Shown in pieces: positions 29,685 through 42,100 of a stretch of DNA of 64,000 nt. The notes below the pieces were generated by a model that searched no databases, had not been told where the DNA came from, and saw only the letters and a list, made by a program, of their open reading frames with translations. Position 1 is the first letter of the stretch; each line of letters begins with the position of its first letter. The translations under genes were made by a program, and so were the position numbers. Origin of the DNA: Limnoperna fortunei (taxonomy: Eukaryota > Mollusca > Bivalvia > Mytilida > Modiolidae); the NCBI GenBank assembly GCA_944474755.1, contig OX104117.1:79150926-79214925 (forward strand). The letters run 5' to 3'.

Positions 29685-30482
29685 CATGTTAAGAATCTGC
29701 ATTCATAATAATAGTACCATGCTCTATAAACAATACAATAATTCCCTTTTACCAGAAAATGTCTTGTTTGTTGTTACAAATGAACTTTGACATTTTATTC
29801 TATACTTACAGCAATCGGTGCTTTCATTTATTATAAGTGTATATCTGCACTCGTTTTTGTCTAACTCACTTTTATTCTAGCCTTTTAGTGTGAAATGTAT
29901 TCATGTACTACAGTACATTCAGGTACTACAGCCAGTATCTGGACTTTTATTTTGCAAATTTCTTTTATTTTTTTCTATGTTTAATATGAGAAATACATTC
30001 ATTTTTTTGTTTTTTAAATTTTAGTAGAAAAGACATAATTTGTTTATAATAACAATAACAGCAAGTAATTATGTCATCAGGCAGCATACACATGTATAAG
30101 GTCAAGAAAAAATGACTTCTCAGTATTTTGAATAGGCCAAAAAATGGTTTTCTTGTTAGAAACAACATTCATTCAAGGGTTAACTAAAACAATATTTTCA
30201 ACATTGAAGGATAATACAATTTCTACTGTGCAAATTTTATGATTCACACAGATTAGTACAACAGAAATTTTGGTATGTCTTTTTGTTGTTAATTCGTTTA
30301 TTGCCTTTTTGATGTTAATTCTTATAAACGAATTCAAACATTAGAATCAACTCAATAATAAGTTTGTGTAATTTTACATTTTTGAATAAAAATTCAAAAC
30401 ACAGACTGTAAATAGTGTCCTTTAGAGTAATAAATTATGTCATAGAATTTTTTTCAGCTTCTAATTTTTTAGAAGAAATAAT

Positions 30483-30894
30483 CGTACCCTCCCTTTTTCT
30501 TAATCTGACAAATCACAAAACTAATTTGGGATTATAATGCCATTAAAATTTGGCCTACTAAAACTCATTACTCTCAGACAATTTATTTATTTTTGGATGA
30601 GTTGCCAGCCATACATTTTTCCTGTAATTAATGTGGTAATTGAAAAATTGGTATTCAAACAGAAATCTTAACTTTAACAGTTTTGCTCGTACCCTCCCTT
30701 TTTTTTTTATCTGACAAATCACAAAACTAACTTGGGATTATAATGGCATTAAAATTTGGCCTACTAAAACTCATTACTCTCAGACAATTTATTTATTTTT
30801 GGATGAGTTGCCAGCCATACATTTTTCCTGTAATTAATGTGGTAATTGAAAAATTGGTATTCAAACAGAAATCTTAACTTTAACAGTTTTGCTC
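30483..30894. repeat. 205-bp tandem duplication containing a dispersed repeat core
   Basis: Both halves run from CGTACCCTCCC to AACAGTTTTGCTC, at a 205-bp period, differing mainly in the T run after CCC. Each carries GACAAATCACAAAACTAA, also present at 11225-11310. Confidence 0.92.
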
Positions 30895-33800
30895 AAGAAA
30901 TATCAACTTTAACATTTTAATTATTTGCAGCTCTGAAAAGTTAATTGAAACTGACATTTTAAATAGGAAAAAAAACTTATTGGTGTTTAATTTATAACAT
31001 GTACAAATCAAACTGGTAATTTTTATAAGTTCATAGAATTATTACATGAACATTTTACCTTTCTGTTTTCCTTATCAAGATTCTTATTAAAGTTTACTTG
31101 TTACTTTTGTGAAACCATGTCATTATAAAGCTTGAAAATAAATAAAATAGATTACTGATTACTGGTAGAGTACTTGACAACTGTATGTATTTGCTTGTTA
31201 AAAGGTCAAACTTAATTTTGGATTTTTGTATAAAAGAACTTGAATACATTTTATATTTAAATTCAGTGACAAAAAACTAGTTTGTCAGTTTAACAGAATA
31301 AAAGGTTCATTTAATTTTTAATCTCAGTTGGTGTCAAATTTCAAAAATAAAATGTCAATCTTGGTACCACAACCTTTGTACAAATTACAGCACTGAAAAC
31401 ATTTTTGTAATAAATATTTATCATTATTGTTATATAGCGTACAAAATTACTTATCTCTGAGCTTCTCAATCTGTACTAGAATGTCTCACTAAGGAATATA
31501 GATAATCACAGGTTAAATCATTACCTATATTTTCAATATAAGAATTTCTTACCTGCTCAATTATCACGTTAACGAGTCTGCCTGTACCAGGTTGTATGTT
31601 TCATGTTTGTTATTCATGTCGTGAATTTCAAAACCAATTTTGGCATCACTATTCTTAAGTTGTGTGCCAATAAAAAGTTTCAGTTATTGGAAGTTGAATG
31701 TACTTGAATCTATTTTCTATTGTAAGCATCAGTTATTGATTAGGAATTGTAACTTGACAAAAGAAAATATGATTTCATTCTGCGTTGTTACAAAGTTATT
31801 GTACGCACACTGTGATGCAAAACTGATGAAATTGACGAAGTGAATATATGGGCATTTAACAGGATTGTAGATATGTATATTAGTTAATAAGGGAGGTCGA
31901 GTCCTGTGGCTGCTTTGATTTAAAATTTGTTTGTGTTTACTTGGAGACAGATTGATGGCCTTGAATGACATTAACAAATATCGGAACAATTGGGAGAAAT
32001 CATTTTATGCCACTACATGCAATTTTACATTGTCATTGTTTTAAAGTTAAACTGAATTTACTGTGGGATTTTACTGAGATTTTTCTGTTTTCATTTTAAA
32101 ATAGTGAATTTGGATAAAGACCATATAGTGTTTACTGAAGAATACACACAATTATTGTGGACCTCAGTGATATAGATAAAAACTTATCATGAAATATCAA
32201 TTCTCAAAGGGAATGGTAGATGATTGTGTTTGATTCATGACAAACTTTTAATTTTTGCCATAAATTATTAATTGTTTTCCTACATTTTAAATGTATCGTG
32301 AGGAATAGTGCTCAATAAAATATTCAAATGTTGGACATTTTAAACTATGGTAACTTTATAACAAACAAATTTTATTTGTGTCAAATAACAGAATTGAATT
32401 CCATCAATTAGGAATTATTTAATTATTTTATTGATATTTTTTGCAAAGAAACTTCTGTTACATGTAAATATGGCTAATACACTTAATGCCAAAATGGAAG
32501 GCTTATTGAAAAATGGAAGTTTACTTTTTCACCATGGAGGAAGCACATGCATTACAAAACTATATAAAATATATTGAGCCATTGGCATGACTAAAAAGCA
32601 GGTTGTGTTGTTGTATCTGGTAGTGTAAGCCATTGGATGTTGTTCACTTAATGGTATATTGTATCTGACAGTGTAAGCCATCAGTAATTGTTCACTTAAA
32701 ACAATTTTGGATGTTAAGAACAGAAAAAGTATAGGGAAAACATGGAAAAAAGTAGTTTTTGGAAAAAACTGTATCAGGGACCTGGAGTAATTACCCTGAG
32801 AAGGAATAGTAATGTTACTGCGCAATCCTCTCCTGCGGCATTAAATGTGACAGAAAAGGTCAGCAGAAGGTAATAAATATTTCATTCTTAACTTCTGTAC
32901 AAGTTGTTTGCTTGATATTAGCAACATTCAATACAAATCATAAACACTGAAATAAATTTGTACAAAAGTGAGGTGTGAAAACAACAACTTTTTATGTAAG
33001 AAAAAATACTGGTTATCGTAACATGTAATGATGTCAGCTGGAGAAATTATGGAATTCTACACTAAGTCTTGTACTTAATTATTGACTGATCAATGATATA
33101 TTACTAGTATCAATAAATTTACTTCAGACATATAATCGTGGTGTCATATAATTGCACCAAACTTCATTGTTGATTGGACGATCTTTACCTGATTTTCTCT
33201 TGAAAAGAATGTCTTGAAACTTGATTGCCTTGTCAACACCGACAGGTTATAATCCAAGGTTTGATGAGATTTCTATTAAATCTGAATGGATCAATTTCTA
33301 TAAAAATCAATTAGAAAGACAACATTACTCTGACGAATTCTTTCCTGAATCCCGTGTTGTGTTTATCTTTGATATTGACAGATGTGGTTTACAGCATGAG
33401 ACAATACATGTACAATTAAATAGGAATTTGGATCAGGATGGGGGAATTAGTTTCTTGGTGTTTGGTATTTTGTTATTACCCCCATTTCATGGTTTTCAGA
33501 TAAATTGTACAAATTTTATCAGTACTCCAGACAATTTGTCATTGTTATAGGAAACAAATTTTAATATGTGGTCAGTGCAGAACAGAAACAAACCCACCTT
33601 AATTGCCTTCAAGTTAACACTTGAGATCAGACTCAATTGAGTGTCAGTTTTGACTCGAGTCTATTTCAAGAAATCCAATCCTGACTTATTTGATCGAGCG
33701 GCATTGAGATCAAATGGAGAAGACATGAAGAGGTACATGTATCTGTGTTAGTACGTGTATCTAATTTATTACCAATTGATGACTAGTTTATCTTGATATA

Positions 33801-35100
33801 TACACGTCTTATCTCCCCCTGTGTTGGTGGTTTACAAGTTGACAAGTGGACAGAAGGTTTAATGAAAGCTATTTATGGAGTTTTAAAATGTGTAGAATAA
33901 CTGGTTGCTACAATAGGACAAGATAATTGGTGTTAATGTTTCTTTAAGGGTAACCTTGTGTCAATTTTGACATGGCAGTTTAAATCCTTATAATAAGATC
34001 TAGACGTCTTCAATAAAGAAGATAATGATTGTCATTTTAAGGCATAGATCTTTAGAAATACTTTCTTTTTATTGAACTTTTGCATGTACATGTCATTGCA
34101 TATAGAACCAGAAGTTATAGGTGTTTATTGTTTTGTGATATACACCATGAAATGAAGCTAAGATACTTGATTTTATGTCAATTTTTTATTCATTGTTAAG
34201 TTTATGTAACTAAGTCTGTGTAGATAACATATTTAAGAACATATTTTTTCACCCTTAAGTTTTTAATAAAATCCTTGACCTAAATAAAGTATTATAGATT
34301 GAAATTCCAATATTTGAATTAGACTTAAAACCTGTTTTGTTTATTCTCTTGAAATCTACTTTGTCTCCACATTATATTCCATTAAATTAAAATTGATTAT
34401 TATGAAATTAACTTGTATGATGTATGTTTGTACAGAATTCATGTTGCCTGTTATAGAATGGGTATAGATTTTGGTATCAGACAGTATTGTTCACTTAATG
34501 GATTTCTGAAAATTGTATTAAAGCTGGTTTCATCAGTCCAAAGCAGAGAAATGTAAACAGTTATTCCCCCTTGTGAAGCTGCTGACATGCTACAAGTAAA
34601 CACAATTTAGTGTTTTGTAGGTTCTCATGAAAATTTTCTGCAAGCTTTTTCTCATTTGCATTTTCTGACTTTTGAACTGGTATATTGTGTAAACAAAATA
34701 TTTTAACCATTATTATAAATACTTTTCAAGTCACTACTAGTTTGCATTGTGTTAAATATATCATAGTTGGACCTTGCCAACCCTTTATTGGCCCTCTGTT
34801 TTGTGCATTTATTTTTGCTAAAAACATTAAAATTCAAAGTGCCAAAAGGTCAGGTAAGTCCAACTAGTGTAACTTGACATTCTTGTACAGTATGTATATA
34901 TATAAGTAGTAAGAAAAACAAATTTGACTTGTGTATGGTGACTTTGTGATAGCATGTATGGTCCATAATGTTGATGAAAATCCTGTCACGGTAAAGATCC
35001 TGCAATTTTTAGATTTAGTCATATGAGTATCTATGACAAAGGTGAATTGTCTTTTGACATTGATTTGTAATGTAGAAGTCATCATCACAAGTCAGAGTTT
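30895..35100. other. intergenic region upstream of the coiled-coil gene
   Basis: Mostly AT-rich, unannotatable DNA. A 109-codon plus-strand frame (33221-33550) holds a protein-like stretch FDEISIKSEWINFYKNQLER; I cannot assign it, and it may be a gene remnant. A repeated TGTAAGCCAT/TTGTTCACTTAA pair lies at 32610-32700. Confidence 0.4.
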
Positions 35101-35101
35101 C

Positions 35102-35533
35102 TGTGTCTACATGTGCCCATGAAACCCTGACAAACTTAGCTAGGAGATTTCTGGGCAAGAAGGTTTTCATATGACATCACACCTTCAAAATATCAACCAA
35201 TGAAATTGCTTAAAAGAAGCAAGTGTTGGGAAGTAGAATATACAACATGGTTGCAGATGGATAGATTGATAAACAAAACTAATAAATATCACAATCATAA
35301 CAAGCTATTAACACTTTTGTACAAAATACACTGATTTCACGTGGTCTATGAAACATATTTATTTGTTTATTTACAATTGAAACGGGATATCTCATAACTA
35401 AGTCGTGTATGAAAGCAAGTTTTTGATTAGCTACATGCAGGTGTGATGTAGTCAATCAAAATAGTGACTTCTCACCAAAGAATTTCCTAGCTAAGTTTTG
35501 TCAGGGTTTTGTAGAAACATGTGGACACAGGAA
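35102..35533. mobile_element. diverged inverted-repeat element (~430 bp)
   Basis: Left ACCCTGACAAACTTAGCTAG and right, inverted, ACCCTGACAAAACTTAGCTA, extending outward (TGTGTCTACATG against TGTGTCCACATG) and inward to ACATCACACC. No target duplication found. Confidence 0.65.
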
Positions 35534-35570
35534 CAATGACTAGTGAGGATGTGTAAAGGTACTCTATTTT

Positions 35571-35670
35571 GACAGTGATTTGTTCTGTTGAGGTGTCCTT
35601 TATAGACAGTGATTTGTTCTGTTAAGGTGTCCTTTATAGACAGTGATTTGTAATTTAGAGGTACCCTTAC
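35571..35670. repeat. 34-bp tandem repeat, three copies
   Basis: Unit GACAGTGATTTGTTCTGTTG followed by AGGTGTCCTTTATA. Confidence 0.9.
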
Positions 35671-36031
35671 TTCTGGATTAAATGTATCTTACCTTTAACC
35701 ATTTACCTGATAAACTTAATATATAAGTTGTACAAATATAAGAACATTGTGCTGTTCAGCCATAAATAATGTTGGCAGATACTTCTGTAAGAATATTGGC
35801 CTCTTACAGTTGATATAGGTGCAGATTAAAAGGGAGGAACTTTGTAATAAAATCACAATACAGTTACATTTATAGAACTATCAAAAAGATTTTTTTAGAT
35901 ATTCTGAACCAGTATTAATTTGGTATAAGAAGTTATTGGCAACAACTAGTTTTATTTTAGATTTCCAGATAAGAATAAGAAGACTAATTTTTTAAGCCTT
36001 CATTTTCTATTAGATCTTGAGGTAGAATAAA

Positions 36032-36111
36032 ATGGCCAAGGCTAAAGTTCGACCATACACTAGAGCAGAATGGTTTGATCAGTCGAATGACTATAACGAT
36101 CCCTCTCCCAG
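36032..36111 (+). CDS. coiled-coil gene, first coding exon
   Basis: ATG in context AAAATGG, 26 codons (MAKAKVRPYTRAEWFDQSND and on) plus AG, donor CCCAG|GTAAGA. Short, and found only because the acceptor at 53855 restores an Arg codon and an open frame. Confidence 0.75.
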
Positions 36112-39100
36112 GTAAGATGGAGTTTGTAGCAATGGCTAGAGTGCTAGGAGCATGTCTCTAATTAATGCACACAAGAATCAAAGCATGTAGTGAAGCACTC
36201 GGTATCGTGTGCTAGTAGCACTGTTGAGCATGTTGCTGTGAACCACCCATAGCTGATGCATTTTTACCTAAGGTAATAAAAGAAATCTCTGACTTTCTGG
36301 AGCAATTCAGGTACATTCTATTAAACGTTTCCCCATCTTGCTTAACCCTCTCTCTTATGTCATGTTTAAATCTATTTGCTTGAACTTAATAATGGAAGGA
36401 CACACAAATTGGACCATACAAAGTACCAGCACTGTATGTAGCATATCTACAAGTATGTAAATGTGCATATTCCAATAACAGGTACACACTTTGCGGTGTG
36501 TGATTATATAAATATATTTGTAATCAAACTATCTGCAAATAATACATTCAAGCCATAAATCCTCCTCAGTACAAATTTTATGATATATATCAAACCGTAT
36601 AAATGGTTACATTTCAAGCAGAAATTCAATTTTAGGAGTATTTATGTTTTTTTTATTTCTGTTTGCCTTTTCACAGATTTGATGTATAGCTAAATCATTT
36701 TTTTTTAAACCGTGTACAGGTGTATATAAAGAGGAGATACTAGTATATACATGTAGCTTGGAATAAATTAGTTATTTTTGGCCAGATTTCACAGTGAAAA
36801 TCCGGGGTATAATATGAATGTCGGGTGGGTGGGCAGGCAGGGGGAGGGGGGAATTTAAGAACCTTTTGTTGTATGTCTGAATTGGTACAAAAATTAAGTA
36901 CCATAGACAAATTGCAACTTGTCCACTTTACAATATATTCATGTTGATTGTAGAAGTTATTTTAATAGACTTAAGAGAATTTATATTTGCAGATAAAGCA
37001 GATAAAGCTTTTTTTAATTCCACATACTACTAGGTTGATGTAAAGAAAAAAAAATTATCCAGTAATCAGACTTATATCAAACATTATCCAATAATCAGAC
37101 TTATATCAAACATTCCTATTGTTATTTTTATAATTTCTGTCATGTTTAATACTGGCATGTTCTGATACATGTAAAAAATTTATGAGATGTATGCATGCTT
37201 TGCACAACAATGAATTTTTTTATCAATAAATTGTCAACTTTTTTCACGTTTCAAGAAGTTATTAGTTTAATCAGTATAGATTATTTTAATTAATTCAAAT
37301 AATAATTCCCGTTAATAATGTGTTTCTTTATTGTTGATGTACATTTATATATTGAGAGTCACACTATTATTTAGTGTACTGTTCATGGTTATCCTTTGGT
37401 AGTCTGGCTTTTTCAAGAACAGGTCTATGATTCTTGGTAGTCTGGCTTTAAATGCAGGGTCCATGGTTTTCCATAGTCCTCACTGAGTACCCTTGGCTTA
37501 TATGCAGAACTATGGTTCTCCTTGGGTAGTCAGGGGTTTTGAGCAGATTGATCCATTGTTTTCCATGGTCCTCATTGAGTAGCCTTGGCATTCAGTGCAG
37601 GTCTCCTGGGATAGTCAGGTTTTTTTAGCATATTGATCCATGGTTTTCCATGATCCTCACTTATATGCAGAACTATGGTTCTCCTTGGGTAGTCAGGGGT
37701 TTTGAGCAGATTGAACCATGGTTTTCCATGGTCCTCATTGAGTAGCCTTGGCTTTCAGTGCAGGTCTCCATGGGTAGTCAGGGTTTTTGAGCAGATTGAT
37801 CCATTGTTTTCCTTGGTCCTCACTGAGTTGCCTTGGCTTTCAGTGCAGGTCTATAGTTCTCCTAGTTTAATCATGCATCAGGGTTTGTGAGCATATTGAT
37901 CCATGGTTTTCCATGGTCTTCACTGAATAGCCTTGGCTTTCAGTGCAGGTCTATGGTTCTCTTTGGGTAGTCAAGGTTTTTGAACAGATTGATCCATGGT
38001 TTTCCTTGGTCCTCACAGAGTAGCCTTGGCTTTCAGTGCAGGTCGATGGTTCTCTTTGGGTAGTCGGGGTTTTTGAGCAGATTGATCCATGGTTTTCCTT
38101 GGTCCTCACTGAGTAGCCTTGGCTTTCAGTGCGGGTCTATGGTTCTCTGTGGGTAGTCAAGGTTTTTGAGCAGATTGATCCATGGTTTTCCTTGGTCCTC
38201 ACAGAGTAGCCTTGGCTTTCAGTGCAGGTCTATGGTTCTCTGTGGGTAGTCAAGGTTTTTGAGCAGATTGATTTATGTTTTACCTTGGTCCTCACTAAGT
38301 AACCTTGGATTTCAGTGCAGGTCTATGGTTTTCCTTGGGTAATCAGAGTTTTTTTGAGCAGATTGATCCATGGTTTCTCTTGAGTTTTCTGCCTTGCCAT
38401 ACAGATTGATGGCTCATCTGAGGTATTCTTGCTTCTAGTGCAGATCTGTGGTTCTCCTTGAGTAGCTTGTCACAGTACAAATCCAATTTCTTCTCCTTGA
38501 GTATCACAGTACAAATTCATTCTTATCCTTAAGCAGTCTGGCTTCTAGAGCAGAATCCAAGGTTCTTCTAAATAGTCTTGCTTCCAGTTCAGATCCATTG
38601 TTCTCCTGTATGGTTTCCCGGGCAGATTCATGACTCGCAGTAGTCTGGCTTAGGATTCCAGAGCAGGATCCATGTTTCAGCTCCCTTGACTTTTTTAGTA
38701 TTTAAGAAATAAGAAATAGTTTATTGCGAGCGGGCTCTATGTGAATTAGAACATGGTCAGACCTTATATTTGTCAATATTGTAAACCGAGCGATGGCGAG
38801 GTATAAAATGAAGACAAATATAAGGTCTCACCATGTTCTAATTTGTATAGAGCACAATTGCAATAATCTATTTCGATTCTAATATGTCTAACTAATGTTT
38901 TAAAATTTCGAAGCGTCTCTAAGAGGACACTTTCAGTGGTAATATTGTTTTTTGAAACTAATAAGATATCTCCTGAAACAACATGTTAAAGCAAAAAATA
39001 TTGACATAAACATATATTTATTGAATATACGTACCTTTTTAGCAAAAAATATTGAGAAATCTTAACAAAATTGCATTGTTCCAGTTTGAAATTTTCTAGT

Positions 39101-42100
39101 TGAGCGTATATGACGTCGGAATTCTAATATTGACTTCATATTAACCCATCTATGTGATTATTAGAACCCTAATGTGTTCTCAAAGCGTATGAAGGACTAT
39201 TACTTTAAAATCAAAGCTCATTGTTGTCCATTGTTACAATGGTTGTAAATTATGGTTAAACTTTTGGAATAAGAATGTAACTACTGGATCAATTAAGACT
39301 GTAATAAAAAAGAAATGCATTTATCATAGATACTTTAAGAAAGTTCTTAAATTTAAAATTTTAAAATACTCTTACATATACCTGTAACCTCTAATAGTAG
39401 CTTTATTGACAGCCAAAGAATACACATAACATGCATAAAGAGCTGTTTGTTTTACCTGAAGGTTGAGTAAATATACTGCTTACCTTACCTAAGTACCCAC
39501 ATTTGTACCTGTAATCTATATATACATAGATGATTTATGTCTCTTTATAACATAATAATGTAAGGTATACCGCTGGCTTAATTATATCAGATTTCAAAAA
39601 AGGAAAAGTTGTATATTTTACAATTAAATGAACATGACTTAAACCTGCACTATTCAAATTTAATCATGTATTTTATGGTGATTATCTCTGTAAAGGTGTC
39701 ATAAAGATATGTAAACATTGATTTCAAAAGTGAAATTATTGGATCTTTTTATGCACAAAATAAGTGATAAGTGAAATAACCATTCCTAGTGTGTAGTATA
39801 CAACTGTTACTGTACATATATACCAGTCCTTGACTAAAAGTCTTTTTATGCAAGAAGCCACTGTCCTGTTATTCATGTCAGTCATCTTAGTAGGAAGGGC
39901 GGGAAACAAGCAGACTTGTTACCTACTTGTTACTTCATACCAATGATCTTATTTGGGAGGGAGGAAAAACTATAATAAATTGGAATGTTTTATTACCTGA
40001 TCTTAATGATCTTACTTGGGAGGGAGGGAAAAACTATAATAAATTAGAATGTTTTATAACCTGATATTAATGATCTTACTTGGGAGGGGGGAAAACTACA
40101 ATAAGCTGAAATGTCTTGTTACTTGATATCAATAATCTTACTTGGGAGGGGGGAACTACAATGAACTGGAATGTCTTGTTACTTGGTATTAATGATCTTA
40201 CTTGGGAGGGGGGAAACTACAGTAGGCTGGAATGTCTTGTTACTTGATATTAATTATCTTACTTGGGAAGGGGGAAAAATACAGTATGCTGGAATGTCTT
40301 GTTACCAGATATTAATGATCTTACTAGGAGGGGGGAAAAACTACAATAAACTGGAATGTCTTGTTACTTGATATTAATGATCTTACTTGGGAGGGGGGGA
40401 AAACTACAATGGACTGGAATGTCTTGTTACCTGCTATTAATGATCATACTTGGGAGGGGGAAAAACTACAATAAACTGGAATGTCTTGTTACTTGATATT
40501 AATGATCTTACTTGGGAGGGGGGAAAACTACAATAAACTGGAATGTCTTGTTACCTGCTATTAATGATCTTACTTGGGAGGGGGAAAAACTACAATAAAC
40601 TGGAATGTCTTGTTACTTGATATCAATGATCTTACTAAGGATGGGGAAAAACTACAATTAACTGGAATGTCTTGTTACTTGATATTAATGATCTTCCTTG
40701 GGAGGGGGAAAAACTACAATAAACTGGAATGTCTTGCTACTTGATATTAATGACCTTACTTGGGAGGAAGTGAAAAAACTACAGTAAACTGGAATGTCTT
40801 GTTACTTGATATTAATGATCTTCCTTGGGAGGAAGTGAAAAAACTACAGTAAACTGGAATGTCTTGTTACTTGATATTAATGATCTTACTTGGGAGGGGA
40901 AAAACTATAATAAACTGGAATGTCTTGTTACTTGATATTAATTATCACACTTGGGAGGGGGGAAAAACTACAATAAACTGGAATGTCTTGTTACCTGATA
41001 TTAATGATCTTACTTGGGAGGGGGGGAAAAACTACAATAAACTGGAATGTCTTGTTACTTGATATTAATGATCTTACTTGGGAGGGGAAAAACTATAATA
41101 AACTGGAATTTCTTGTTACTTGATATTAATTATCACACTTGGGAGGGGGGAAAACCTACAATAAACTGGAATGTCTTGTTACCTGATATTAATGATCTTA
41201 CTTGGGAGGGGAAAAACTATAATAAACTGGAATGTCTTGTTACTTGATATTAATTATCACACTTGGGAGGGGGGAAAAACTACAATAAACTGGAATGTCT
41301 TGTTACTTGATATTAATGATCTTACTTGGGAGGGGAAAAACTATAATAAACTGGAATGTCTTGTTACTTGATATTAATGATCTTACTTGGGAGGGGAAAA
41401 ACTATAATAAACTGGAATGTCTTGTTACTTGATATCAATGATCTTCCTTGGGAGGGGGAAAAACTACAATAAACTGGAGTGTCTTGTTACTTGATATTAA
41501 TGATCTTCCTTGGGAGGGGGAAAAACTACAATAAACTGGAATGTCTTGTTACTTGATATTAATGACCTTACTTGGGAGGGGAAAAACTATAATAAACTGG
41601 AATGTCTTGTTACTTGATATTAATGATCTTACTTGGGAGGGGAAAAACTATAATAAACTGGAATGTCTTGTTACTTGATATTAATTATCACACTTGGGAG
41701 GGGGGAAAAACTACAATAAACTGGAATGTCTTGTTACTTGATATTAATGATCTTACTTGGGAGGGGAAAAACTATAATAAACTGGAATGTCTTGTTACTT
41801 GATATTAATGATCTTACTTGGGATGGGAAAAACTATAATAAACTGGAATGTCTTGTTACTTGATATCAATGATCTTCCTTGGGAGGGGGAAAAACTACAA
41901 TAAACTGGAGTGTCTTGTTACTTGATATTAATGATCTTCCTTGGGAGGGGGAAAAACTACAATAAACTGGAATGTCTTGTTACTTGATATTAATGATCTT
42001 ACTAAGGATGGGGAAAAACTACAATAAACTGGAGTGTCTTGTTACTTGATATTAATGATCTTCCTTGGGAGGGGGAAAAACTACAATAAACTGGAATGTC

